64,000 nt of DNA from NCBI RefSeq assembly GCF_041821065.1, contig NZ_JBGUAX010000004.1, forward strand, positions 62,001-126,000, written 5' to 3'. Of the stretch, positions 9,136 through 19,951 are shown piece after piece. The stretch's first letter is position 1; each line of letters begins with the position of its first letter. Position numbers and translations under genes: made by a program. This stretch comes from Egicoccus sp. AB-alg2. GTDB taxonomy: Bacteria > Actinomycetota > Nitriliruptoria > Nitriliruptorales > Nitriliruptoraceae. The notes beneath the pieces are model-generated. The model was not told where the DNA came from. It saw only the letters and a program-made list of their open reading frames with translations, and made no database searches.

Positions 9136-10437
9136 TTGGATCGCGTCCTGCGCATCGGGCTTCTCGGCTGCGGCACGGTCGGTGGTGGGGTGGTGACCCT
9201 GCTGGCCCGTGAGGCCGAGGACATCGCCGTCCGCACCGGCGCCCGCCTGGAGGTCGGCCGCATCGGCGTGCGCGACGTCGCCAAGGCCCGCGCCCGGGGC
9301 CTACCGGTGGATGACGGCGTCTTCACCGACGACGTCATGTCGGTCGTCGAGGATCCGGACATCGACGTGGTCGTCGAGGTGATGGGTGGCCTCGAGCCCG
9401 CGGACACGCTCATCCGCCGGGCGCTGGAGCTCAAGAAGCCGGTCGTGACGGCCAACAAGGAACTGGTCGCCCACACCGGTCCGGAGTTGTACGAGGCGGC
9501 CAGGGCCGCCGGCGTCGACCTCGCCTACGAGGCCGCGGTGGCGGGCGCCATCCCGATCATCCGGCCGCTGAAGGAGTCGCTGGCCGGTGACCGGGTCACC
9601 CGGGTGGTCGGCATCCTCAACGGCACCACCAACTACATCCTCACGAAGATGGCCGAGGACGGCGCCGACTACGCGACGGTGCTCGCCGACGCGCAGGCGC
9701 TGGGCTACGCCGAGGCGGACCCGACCGCCGACGTCGGCGGCCACGACGCCGCCGCCAAGTGCGCCATCCTCGCCTCGCTCGCCTTCGACACCGTCGTCCA
9801 CGGTCGCGACGTCTTCCGCGAGGGCATCGAGGGGGTCACCGCGACCGATCTCCGCGTGGCGGACCGGCTCGGGTACGTGGTCAAGCTGGTCGGGATCGCC
9901 GGGGAGAGCGACGATCGCATCGGCGTGCGCGTCCACCCGGTGTTCCTGCCCAAGGAGCATCCGCTGGCCAGCGTGCGCGACGCCTTCAACGCGGTGTACG
10001 TGGAGGCGGAGGCCGCCGGTGAGCTGATGTTCTACGGCCGGGGTGCCGGCGCGATGCCGACCGCCTCCGCCGTGGTCGGCGACGTCATCGACGTGGCCCG
10101 CAACCTGCTGCAGACCGCCCGCGGCGCCGCCGAGTCGGTGCACCGGGCCAAGGCGATCCGCCCCATCGAGGACCTGCAGACCCAGTACTACGTCCTGCTC
10201 GACGTCGACGACCAGGCCGGCGTGCTCGCCGACGTGGCGCGCACCTTCGGTGACCACGCGGTGTCCATCGCCCAGGTGTGGCAGGAAGGTGCCGGCGACT
10301 CCGCCCAGCTGGTGCTGATCACCCACCGCGCTCGCGAGGGCGACCTGCAGCAGACGGTCCAGGCGCTGGCCGCGATGGCCAACGTCCGCAGCGTCGCCAG
10401 TGTCCTGCGGGTGGAGTCGGAGGTGTTCTCGTCGTGA
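9136..10437 (+). CDS. hom: homoserine dehydrogenase
   Basis: A 433-residue enzyme that reduces aspartate semialdehyde to homoserine, the branch point to threonine and methionine. The N-terminal NAD(P) fold carries [11 protein letters not shown]. The central catalytic domain has [11 protein letters not shown] and [11 protein letters not shown], and a C-terminal ACT domain (about residues 350-425) is the usual site of threonine feedback. I chose TTG 9136 because the only in-frame alternative is GTG 9076, which would add a 20-residue Pro/Ala tail. The stop overlaps the thrC start (GTGA), so translation is coupled. Confidence 0.95.
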   Translation: MDRVLRIGLLGCGTVGGGVVTLLAREAEDIAVRTGARLEVGRIGVRDVAKARARGLPVDDGVFTDDVMSVVEDPDIDVVVEVMGGLEPADTLIRRALELKKPVVTANKELVAHTGPELYEAARAAGVDLAYEAAVAGAIPIIRPLKESLAGDRVTRVVGILNGTTNYILTKMAEDGADYATVLADAQALGYAEADPTADVGGHDAAAKCAILASLAFDTVVHGRDVFREGIEGVTATDLRVADRLGYVVKLVGIAGESDDRIGVRVHPVFLPKEHPLASVRDAFNAVYVEAEAAGELMFYGRGAGAMPTASAVVGDVIDVARNLLQTARGAAESVHRAKAIRPIEDLQTQYYVLLDVDDQAGVLADVARTFGDHAVSIAQVWQEGAGDSAQLVLITHRAREGDLQQTVQALAAMANVRSVASVLRVESEVFSS

Positions 10438-11531
10438 CCGGTGCCGCCGTCCCCGCCGCCAGTGACGTCCCGCGCGGCCCACACGTGTGGCGCGGGATCA
10501 TCGAGGAGTACCGCGACCGCATGCCGGTCACCGACACCACGCCGGTGGTCACGTTGCGCGAGGGTGGCACGCCCCTGATCGCGTCCGAGCGGCTGTCCGA
10601 ACTGACCGGCTGTGAGGTCCACCTCAAGTTCGACGGGTCGAACCCGACCGGGTCCTTCAAGGACCGCGGGATGACCATGGCCATCACCAAGGCCAAGGAG
10701 AAGGGCGCCGAGGCGGTCATCTGCGCCTCCACCGGGAACACCTCGGCGTCGGCCGCCGCCTACGCCGGCAAGGCCGGGCTGACCTGCGGGGTGATCATCC
10801 CGAAGGGCAAGATCGCCATGGGCAAGCTCGCCCAGGCGCTCGTGCACGGCGCCAAGGTCATCCAGATCGAGGGCAACTTCGACCAGGCGTTGACGCTGTG
10901 TCGCAAGCTGGCGGAGACCTACCCGGTCGAATTGGTGAACTCCGTCAACCCCTACCGCATCGACGGGCAACGTTCGGGCGCCTGGGAGATCGTCGACCAG
11001 CTCGGTCGCGCCCCCGACGTCCACTGCATGCCGGTCGGCAACGCGGGCAACATCACCGCCTACTGGCGCGGCTACCGCGAGTACGCGGCCGACGGGGTCG
11101 CCGGCACCCTGCCGGTCATGCGCGGCTACCAGGCCGCGGGCGCGGCACCGATCGTGCTCGGCCACCCGGTGGAGAAGCCGCAGACGATCGCGACGGCGAT
11201 CCGGATCGGCAACCCCGCCTCGTGGCAGCAGGCCGTGGCGGCGGCCAGCGAGTCGGGCGGGTCGATCCGCTCCGTGACCGACCGGGAGATCATCGCGGCC
11301 TTCCGCGAGCTCGCCCGCCACGGCGTGTTCGCGGAGATGGCGTCCGCGTCGTCGGTCGCCGGCCTGTTGCAGCTGCACGCCGCCGGCGAGCTCGAGCCGG
11401 GATCCGTGGTCGTGTGCGTCCTGACCGGCCACGGGCTCAAGGACCCGGAGTGGGCGATCGCCGGTGCTGCCGAGCCGGTCACCATCCCGGCCGAGCTGCA
11501 CGTCGCCGCACGCGAGCTCGAGCTCATCTGA
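10434..11531 (+). CDS. thrC: threonine synthase
   Basis: A 365-residue fold-type II PLP enzyme that converts O-phosphohomoserine to threonine. The PLP lysine is in [11 protein letters not shown] (near residue 71), the phosphate-binding loop is [11 protein letters not shown], and the cofactor ring region is [15 protein letters not shown] 10434 overlaps the hom stop by four bases and has GGAGG just upstream. A gene for a fused E1 enzyme separates it from thrB, whereas in mycobacteria thrC and thrB are adjacent. Confidence 0.96.
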   Translation: MTGAAVPAASDVPRGPHVWRGIIEEYRDRMPVTDTTPVVTLREGGTPLIASERLSELTGCEVHLKFDGSNPTGSFKDRGMTMAITKAKEKGAEAVICASTGNTSASAAAYAGKAGLTCGVIIPKGKIAMGKLAQALVHGAKVIQIEGNFDQALTLCRKLAETYPVELVNSVNPYRIDGQRSGAWEIVDQLGRAPDVHCMPVGNAGNITAYWRGYREYAADGVAGTLPVMRGYQAAGAAPIVLGHPVEKPQTIATAIRIGNPASWQQAVAAASESGGSIRSVTDREIIAAFRELARHGVFAEMASASSVAGLLQLHAAGELEPGSVVVCVLTGHGLKDPEWAIAGAAEPVTIPAELHVAARELELI

Positions 11532-11579
11532 CGCTCCGTCCGCCGACGCGGCGGACGGCGAGGCGGGGAGGCGCTATCC

Positions 11580-13835
<2,256 letters not shown>

Positions 13836-13874
13836 CCTGCGAGCGTCCAGCTGCCGCAACCCGTCGGGACCGTC

Positions 13875-14843
13875 GTGACCGAGGTGCGCCACGCCACCGT
13901 CCAGGTGCCTGCCACCAGCGCGAACCTCGGCCCCGGCTTCGACGCCTTCGGGCTCGCGCTCGGCCGCTACCTGGTCGTGCGTTCGCGCCCGCGTGAGGAC
14001 GGCGAGGTCCGGGTCCACACCGCCGGTGACGGCGCCCACGAGGTGGCGACCGGTGACGACAACCTGATCTGGCGCAGCCTGATGGCGTTCTGCGACCACT
14101 ACGCGGTCGCGGTGCCCGACCTCCGGCTCGAGGTCGCCAACGACATCCCCCTGGAACGCGGGCTGGGCTCGTCCTCGGCCGCCATCGTGGCCGGGCTGGT
14201 GCTGGCCCGCGCGGTGACCGGGCACCCCGTCGGCGACCGCGACCTGGTGCGCCTCGCGGACCGGCTCGAGGGCCATCCCGACAACGTGGCGCCGGCGCTG
14301 CTCGGGGGACTGGTGGCCTGCGCAGCCGACGACGACGGCCGCCTGGTGGTGCGACGTCGCAACCCTGCCCCGCACCTGCGCCCGATCGTCCTGGTGCCGA
14401 CCACGCGGCAGGCGACCGTCCAGGCCCGTGGGGTCGTGCCCGACCACCTCGACCGCGCCGACGTGGTCGTGCAGGGCGCCCGCGCCGGGCACGTGTTGGG
14501 GGCCCTGGTGGGGGCCTGGCCGGTCGACCCCGCCGCCACCGGCGACCGCCTGCACGAACCGGCGCGCCTGCGGGTGATGCCGGCCACGGGTGCGGTGATC
14601 GAGGACCTTCGCGCCAGCGGCATCCACGCCTGGTTGTCCGGCGCCGGACCGTCGGTCGCCGGGCTGCTGGACGGCGAGGCCGTTGCGGCGCTGGACCGCA
14701 CGCACGAGGTCGCGGCCGCGCACGGATTCGCGGTCCACGAACCGCGCGTCGACCTCAGCGGCGCGTTCGCCTGTCCGGACGGTGGCTGCGCCCTGTCGGG
14801 CCGCACCGAGACCTGCGCGCAGTGCCCTCGTCAGCGGATATGA
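13875..14843 (+). CDS. thrB: homoserine kinase with Cys-rich C-terminal tail
   Basis: A 322-residue GHMP kinase that phosphorylates homoserine for ThrC. It starts with VPATSANLGPGFD, and the ATP loop is LERGLGSSSAAI near residue 96. A Gly-rich motif WLSGAGPSVAG lies near residue 256. The last 24 residues hold four cysteines at 300, 305, 314 and 317 (C-x4-C-x8-C-x2-C), which could bind a metal; this is not part of the classical family. GTG 13875 is the chosen start. It follows the E1 gene by 39 bases with TAGCCT in the gap. Confidence 0.95.
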   Translation: MTEVRHATVQVPATSANLGPGFDAFGLALGRYLVVRSRPREDGEVRVHTAGDGAHEVATGDDNLIWRSLMAFCDHYAVAVPDLRLEVANDIPLERGLGSSSAAIVAGLVLARAVTGHPVGDRDLVRLADRLEGHPDNVAPALLGGLVACAADDDGRLVVRRRNPAPHLRPIVLVPTTRQATVQARGVVPDHLDRADVVVQGARAGHVLGALVGAWPVDPAATGDRLHEPARLRVMPATGAVIEDLRASGIHAWLSGAGPSVAGLLDGEAVAALDRTHEVAAAHGFAVHEPRVDLSGAFACPDGGCALSGRTETCAQCPRQRI

Positions 14844-14844
14844 T
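14839..14844 (+). promoter_or_regulatory. -10-like TATGAT at the end of thrB
   Basis: TATGAT is the closest match to a consensus -10 in this region and overlaps the thrB stop codon. It could drive the aldolase gene and rho with a leader of about 170 bases. No -35 match was found. Confidence 0.35.
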
Positions 14845-15019
14845 GCCGGCGTCGCCGCGCCGATCGGTCGCGGATCGATCTTCTCCTTGATCTCTTCCCG
14901 CCGGCCGACGTGTGTCGACCTCCTTGCATCCGCCGCCGTTCGTGCGGCGCCCAACCGTCGGTGTGCCCTGGGATGGGGGGCCGGCGTCCGACGTCCTTCG
15001 ACGCTGTGGAGCGCGATCC

Positions 15020-15673
15020 GTGAAGCTCTTCCTCGACACCGCCAACCTCGACGAGATCACCGAGATCAACCGGTGGGGCGTTCTCGACGGGGTCACGACC
15101 AACCCGACGCTGGCTGCGAAGGAGGGCAGGGACTTCGCGTCCATGATCAAGGACATCTGTGCCGAGGTCGACGGCGACGTCAGCGCCGAGGTGGTGTCGA
15201 TCGACACGCCGGGGATGCTGGACGAGGCCCGCAAGCTCGCCGCGATCGCCGACAACGTCGTGATCAAGCTCCCGCTGATCCCGGCCGGTCTGGCCGCCTG
15301 CTCGCAGCTGTCGCGTGACGGGATCCGGACCAACGTCACCCTCTGCTTCTCGCCCACGCAGGCCATCCTCGCGGCCAAGGCCGGCGCGACCTACGTCTCG
15401 CCGTTCCTCGGACGCCTGGACGACCTCGCCAACGACGGCATCGCCCTGCTGACGGAGATCTGCGAGATCTTCCGCGTCCAGGGCTACCAGACCGAGGTGC
15501 TGGCGGCATCGCTGCGCAGCCCCCAGCACGTCGCCCAGGCCGCCCTGGCCGGAGCGGACATCGCCACGCTGCCGGCCAAGGTGTTCCAGCAGATGGTCAA
15601 GCACCCGATGACCGATCTGGGCCTGGAGCGCTTCCTGGCCGACTGGGACGCCTACCAGCAGGCGATGCGCTGA
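15020..15673 (+). CDS. fructose-6-phosphate aldolase / short transaldolase-like protein
   Basis: A 217-residue (beta/alpha)8 enzyme of the transaldolase family, small subfamily. The N-terminus is KLFLDTANLDEI. The Schiff-base lysine is in NVVIKLPL (about residue 85), and TNVTLCFS and YVSPFLGRLDD are typical. Members act either as transaldolase in the pentose-phosphate pathway or as fructose-6-phosphate aldolase, and sequence inspection alone does not separate the two. I took GTG 15020 as the start because homologues begin at this MKLF-type sequence. It sits 80 bases before rho. Confidence 0.9.
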   Translation: MKLFLDTANLDEITEINRWGVLDGVTTNPTLAAKEGRDFASMIKDICAEVDGDVSAEVVSIDTPGMLDEARKLAAIADNVVIKLPLIPAGLAACSQLSRDGIRTNVTLCFSPTQAILAAKAGATYVSPFLGRLDDLANDGIALLTEICEIFRVQGYQTEVLAASLRSPQHVAQAALAGADIATLPAKVFQQMVKHPMTDLGLERFLADWDAYQQAMR

Positions 15674-15753
15674 GTTTCTCGCGGCCGGCACCTCCGGCCG
15701 CCACGGCGACGCGAGGGGCCGTCGCCGGCCATCGAAGACACACGGAGACACAC

Positions 15754-17469
15754 ATGGACCGCTCGACGCTGGAGCGAAAGGCGCTCGCCGAACTGCGGCA
15801 GATCGCTTCCGCCCTCGAGCTCAAGGGCTATCAGCGCATGAAGAAGGCCGACCTGGTCGACCTGATCATCCACGCTGGTGGCGCCGGTGCCGGCAACGGC
15901 AGCCGGGGTGAACCGGCCGCGGCGGGTTCCCCCAACGGCGACGGCGGCACGGCCGAGGCGTCGCAGCCGCAACTCGGCGTGGAGGACGAGCGACCCGACG
16001 GCGACGGCGAGGCCGGCGACCGCGTCCGCGCCCGCCAGCGCAGCCCCGAGCGACCCTTCCGCCCCCGTCTCGAGCCGGCGCGCGGCCGTGACGAGGACGC
16101 CGAGCGCGAGCGGCGCGGTGCGGACGAGGAGACCGGCGGCGAGGACCGCCAGCGCAGCGAGGAGCGTCAGCGCGGCGAGGAGCGTCAGCGCGCCGACCGT
16201 GGGCGCGGCGAGGACCGCAACCGTGGTCGTGGCGACGACCGGCGAGACGACGACGGCGACGACGACGGCGACGGCCGCGGGCGCGGCAAGCGCGACCGGC
16301 GCCGCAAGAACCGCGGCGGCCAGCAGCAGAACGACCACGAGGACGCCGAGGTTCGCGAGGGGATCCTCGACCTGCTCCCCGAGGGATACGGCTTCCTGCG
16401 CTGCACCGGCTACCTGTCGGGCAGCAGGGACGTCTACGTCAGCCAGTCCTTCGTGCGCCGCTTCGACCTGCGCCGCGGCGACCGCGTCGCCGGCCCCATC
16501 CGCCGCAACAAGAACAACGACAAGTTCCCGGCGCTGGCCCGCATCGACGCGATCGAGGGCGAGGCGATCGACGAGGGCTCGCTGCCGCGCAAGCGGGTGG
16601 AGTTCAAGGACCTGACCCCGCTGTTCCCCGACGAACGGCTGTCGCTGGAGGTCGAGGGCACCTCGCCGATCTCCATGCGGATCGTCGACATGATGGCGCC
16701 GATCGGCAAGGGCCAGCGCGGCCTGATCGTGTCGCCGCCCAAGGCCGGCAAGACGACCATTCTGAAGCAGCTCGCGGCCGCGATCGAGGCCAACGACCCC
16801 GACGTCCACCTCATGGTCGTGCTCGTCGACGAGCGGCCCGAGGAGGTCACCGACTTCGAGCGTTCGACCGGCGGCGAGGTCATCTCGTCCACGTTCGACC
16901 GCCCTGCCGAGGACCACACCCAGGTCGCCGAGCTCGCCATCGAGCGCGCCAAGCGGCTGGTCGAGGGTGGCCGGGACGTCGTCATCCTGCTGGACTCCAT
17001 CACGCGGCTCGGGCGGGCCTACAACCTCGCGGCCCCGGCCTCCGGCCGGGTGCTCTCCGGCGGTATCGACTCGGCGGCGCTGTACCCGCCGAAGAAGTTC
17101 TTCGGGGCGGCCCGCAACATCGAAGGCGGCGGCAGCCTGACCATCATCGCGACCGCGCTCATCGAGACGGGCTCGAAGATGGACGAGGTCATCTTCGAGG
17201 AGTTCAAGGGCACCGGGAACATGGAGCTGCGCCTCGACCGGCGCATGGAGCAGAAGCGCATCTTCCCGGCCGTCGACATCCAGGCGTCGGGCACGCGGCG
17301 GGAGGACCTGCTGCTGCCGCGCGAGCAACTGGAGACGGTCTGGAAGCTGCGGCGCCTGCTGTCGTCGATGGACTCCGAGGCGGCCCTGCACCTGCTCATC
17401 GAGAAGCTGCGCGCCACCAAGAACAACGCGCAGTTCCTCCAGATGATCTCGAAGTCCAACCTCTCCTGA
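15754..17469 (+). CDS. rho: transcription termination factor Rho with long charged insertion
   Basis: A 571-residue hexameric RNA helicase for factor-dependent termination. Residues 1-42 are the Rho N-terminal helix bundle. Residues about 45-195 form a low-complexity Arg/Asp/Glu/Gly-rich insertion with short repeats (EERQRGEERQRA), a known actinobacterial feature that widens RNA binding. Residues 200-270 are the cold-shock-like RNA-binding domain. The ATPase core has Walker A PPKAGKTT (328-335), DSITRL and the R-loop region. The ATG has GGAGA before it. In mycobacteria rpmE follows directly; here the polysaccharide island intervenes. Confidence 0.96.
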   Translation: MDRSTLERKALAELRQIASALELKGYQRMKKADLVDLIIHAGGAGAGNGSRGEPAAAGSPNGDGGTAEASQPQLGVEDERPDGDGEAGDRVRARQRSPERPFRPRLEPARGRDEDAERERRGADEETGGEDRQRSEERQRGEERQRADRGRGEDRNRGRGDDRRDDDGDDDGDGRGRGKRDRRRKNRGGQQQNDHEDAEVREGILDLLPEGYGFLRCTGYLSGSRDVYVSQSFVRRFDLRRGDRVAGPIRRNKNNDKFPALARIDAIEGEAIDEGSLPRKRVEFKDLTPLFPDERLSLEVEGTSPISMRIVDMMAPIGKGQRGLIVSPPKAGKTTILKQLAAAIEANDPDVHLMVVLVDERPEEVTDFERSTGGEVISSTFDRPAEDHTQVAELAIERAKRLVEGGRDVVILLDSITRLGRAYNLAAPASGRVLSGGIDSAALYPPKKFFGAARNIEGGGSLTIIATALIETGSKMDEVIFEEFKGTGNMELRLDRRMEQKRIFPAVDIQASGTRREDLLLPREQLETVWKLRRLLSSMDSEAALHLLIEKLRATKNNAQFLQMISKSNLS

Positions 17470-17492
17470 CATTCGCCCCGTCACCGGCGCGG

Positions 17493-17684
17493 GTGTCTCC
17501 CGGTCGCCGATGCTTCGGCACGCGCGAAGCCCGGTGAGACACGGGACGTGAGTGCAGTGGTGGCCGCCGCCTGCTCGAGAAGTACGGACGCCCGGGGACA
17601 AGACGTCGCAGTGACCTCTCCCGAAGCGAGCAGGGCGGCGGCCGCCGGCTGCGGCATGGCACGGGGTCCGTTCGGGCCCGTGCC
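17493..17684. other. hairpin-rich gap between rho and the island
   Basis: The 319-base gap 17470-17788 has no credible gene. It holds three successive inverted repeats: GTGTCTC (17493-17499) with GAGACAC (17536-17542); a 16-17-base pair of arms with one bulge (17562-17577 and 17627-17643); and GGCACGGG (17658-17665) with CCCGTGCC (17677-17684). The rho and OmpR-type genes converge here, so bidirectional termination is the simplest reading. A structured RNA is possible but not shown. Confidence 0.55.
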
Positions 17685-17788
17685 GCCATGTCCAGCGAAC
17701 GTCACCCCGGCTGGTCGGGCCAGTGACCAGTGTCCTGTCATCACCCGTGTGTCACGGCCGGAAGGACGTACTGCCCGGGAGCGTGGTC

Positions 17789-18502
17789 TCAGCGCGGCGG
17801 GTCGAAGCGGTAGCCGACGCCGTGGACGGTCGCGATCCAGCGTGCACCGTCCTCACCGGCGAGGTCGAACTTTCGCCGCAGGCGCCGGACGTGCTCGGTG
17901 ACCGTCCCGCGGTTGTGCTCCCGGGTGGCCTCCCAGGCCTGTTCGAGCAGCTCGCGGCGGGTGAAGGCCTGCCGCGGGTGCGAGGCGAAGAACACCAGCA
18001 GGTTGAACTCCTGGTGGGTCAGCACGATCCGCTCGTCGTGCAGCAGTGCCTCGCGCGCGGCGACGTCGATCTCCAGTGGCCCGTAGCGGTAGGTCGTCGG
18101 CGCCGGCAGGATCCGGCCGCGTCGCAACAGCGCCCGGCTGTGCGCGGCGATCTCCAGCGCGGACACCGGCTCCACCAGCACGTCGTCGGCGCCCAGGTCG
18201 AGCACGAGGATGCGTTCGTCCTCGCGCGCGTCCGGACCGAGCAACGCGAGGATCGGCGCAGAGGTGTGCTGGCGCAGCTGGCGCAGGGCCTGGGTGGCCG
18301 CGCCCTCGCGGCTGACCCGCACGATCACGACGTCGGGGTCGTGGACGGCGACCCGTCGCAGGGCCGTCTCGGGCCCCGCCACGGACAGCAGGTCGAGGCC
18401 CTCGGCGGCGAATCGGTCCGCCAGCCGGGCCCGGAGCGTCGGCTGGTTCTGGCGGTCACCGACGATGAGCACTTCGGCTCTTGGTTCGATGGCTTCGAGC
18501 AC
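17789..18502 (-). CDS. OmpR/PhoB-type regulator with degenerate receiver
   Basis: A 237-residue protein. Residues 10-120 align with a receiver domain but lack its active site: the acidic pair is G15-D16, the phosphoacceptor position is Arg62 (VVIVRVS), and the conserved Lys is Glu111 (LVEPVS). Residues about 128-237 are an intact winged helix (LTHQEFNLLVFF, HVRRLRRKF, GVGYRF). It is likely a phosphorylation-independent DNA-binding regulator. It lies at the left end of the island on the same strand as the main operon, 147 bases beyond its last gene. That gap (18503-18649) is relatively A+T-rich and may carry its own promoter. Confidence 0.88.
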   Translation of the reverse strand: MLEAIEPRAEVLIVGDRQNQPTLRARLADRFAAEGLDLLSVAGPETALRRVAVHDPDVVIVRVSREGAATQALRQLRQHTSAPILALLGPDAREDERILVLDLGADDVLVEPVSALEIAAHSRALLRRGRILPAPTTYRYGPLEIDVAAREALLHDERIVLTHQEFNLLVFFASHPRQAFTRRELLEQAWEATREHNRGTVTEHVRRLRRKFDLAGEDGARWIATVHGVGYRFDPPR

Positions 18503-18649
18503 GGCGTCCCCCGTCTATCGCTCCCCGTTGCCTGGTGCCTGCTCCCTGTCACGCTGCCCCGGCATCCAGCGGGTACGTGGAGAAGTATGTGGAAAACACG
18601 GGCCTGTTGTTGGGTATTCGTGGATGTTTGACGCAGTGGAGTCGCGCGA

Positions 18650-19951
18650 TCACGAAGCGTTGCGAGCCGGGGTCGGTACTCGTGGCCTCTCACCACTTCT
18701 CGTGGGCTTCGGTCTGGAGGGGGCGGTCTCCTCGCGCGCGGCGGCGAGGGCGGCCGGGACCGCCTCGACCACCCATCGGACGTGCTCGGTCGTCATCCCG
18801 GGCCAGATCGGCAGGCTGACTTCCTCGTGGTAGAGCCCTGTCGCCGCCGGGAAGTCGTCGGGTCGCAGGTGGTAGCGGTCGCGGTAGTAGGGCTGCAGGT
18901 GGAGCGGGATGAAGTGGACGCTCGCGCCGACACCCGTGGCGGCCAGGTGCCGGACGAAGGCGGAGCGCACGGCCGGACCGTCGGTGACGCGGAGGGCGAA
19001 CAGGTGCCAGGCGTGCTCGTCGGCGACGTGGGCCTCCGGCGGCAGGCGCAGCCCCTCGACGTCGCCGAGGGCGTCGCGGTACGCGGCCGCGATGGCCCGG
19101 CGGGCCGCATGGTCGGCACGCAGGCGCCGGAGCTGCACCAGCCCCAGCGCCGCGGCCACGTCGGTGAGGTTGTACTTGAAGCCCGCAGCGACGACCTCGT
19201 AGTACCAGGCGTCGGCCCGGTGGTAGCGGTCGAAGACGTCCCGGTCGATGCCGTGCAGTCGCATCGTCCGCATACGCCGGGCGAGGTCCGGGTCCCGGGT
19301 CACGGCCATGCCGCCCTCGCCCGTGCACAGCGGCTTGGTCACGTAGAAGCTGAAGGCCGTGACGTCACCGAGCGTGCCGATGGCCTGGCCGCGGTGGCTG
19401 GCCGGCAGCGCATGGGCGGCGTCGTCGAGCAGGCCCCAGCCGTGCTCGCCGGCGAGCCGCGCCAGCCCCGTCATGTCGCACGGCAGGCCGGCGAAGTGGA
19501 CCGGGACGAGCGCGCGCACCTGGCGGCGTTCGGTTGGGGAGAGCCGCTGGTAGGCGGCCATGACCGTCTGCGGCGTCAGGTTGCCGGTAACGGGGTCGAC
19601 GTCGGCGAAGACCGGTTCCGCACCGAGGTGGCGGACGACCTCGGCCGTGGCCGCGAACGTGTAGGGGGTCGTGATCACCCGGCTGCCGGCGTCCACGCCC
19701 AGCGCCTCGAGCCCGAGGTGCAGGGCGGCCGTCGCCGAATTGACCGCCACGGCGTGGACGTCCGGACCCAACACCGAGGCGAAGGCGGCCTCGAAGTCCC
19801 GGCACTGCTGCCCGGTCGTCAGCCAGCCGCTGCGGAGCACCCGGACGACGGCGTCCACCGCCTCGTCGTCGATCTGGGCCACGTGGAAGGGCACCCGCCA
19901 GCCGGCGGTGCCCGACGGGCCGGTCATCGTGCGGTCGTCGACGGTGCGCAT
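18650..19951 (-). CDS. DegT/DnrJ/EryC1/StrS aminotransferase
   Basis: A 433-residue PLP-dependent sugar aminotransferase. It would put an amino group on a nucleotide-linked keto-sugar. Key parts are VNSATAALHLGL, ITTPYTFAATAEV, DDAAHALPA and the PLP lysine in SFYVTKPLCTGEGG. HFIPLHLQPYY near the end lines the active site. ATG 19951 has a strong GGAGAGGAG and overlaps the end of the fusion gene by 28 bases; a second ATG at 19927 would give an ATGA overlap. It probably makes the amino-sugar precursor used by the island's glycosyltransferases and acyltransferases, with the keto-sugar coming from the dehydratase at 31557-33428. Confidence 0.93.
   Translation of the reverse strand: MRTVDDRTMTGPSGTAGWRVPFHVAQIDDEAVDAVVRVLRSGWLTTGQQCRDFEAAFASVLGPDVHAVAVNSATAALHLGLEALGVDAGSRVITTPYTFAATAEVVRHLGAEPVFADVDPVTGNLTPQTVMAAYQRLSPTERRQVRALVPVHFAGLPCDMTGLARLAGEHGWGLLDDAAHALPASHRGQAIGTLGDVTAFSFYVTKPLCTGEGGMAVTRDPDLARRMRTMRLHGIDRDVFDRYHRADAWYYEVVAAGFKYNLTDVAAALGLVQLRRLRADHAARRAIAAAYRDALGDVEGLRLPPEAHVADEHAWHLFALRVTDGPAVRSAFVRHLAATGVGASVHFIPLHLQPYYRDRYHLRPDDFPAATGLYHEEVSLPIWPGMTTEHVRWVVEAVPAALAAAREETAPSRPKPTRSGERPRVPTPARNAS

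Noticed and set aside
16130-16200. Short repeats in rho (units around GAGGAGCGTCAGCGCG) as a mobile or CRISPR-like element
   Set aside because: They encode the in-frame EERQR repeats of the Rho insertion; there are too few copies and no spacers.
18588-18596. TGTGGAAAA, complement of a DnaA-box-like TTTTCCACA
   Set aside because: A single copy with no cluster, no dnaA/dnaN nearby and no A+T-rich unwinding region. Not an origin.
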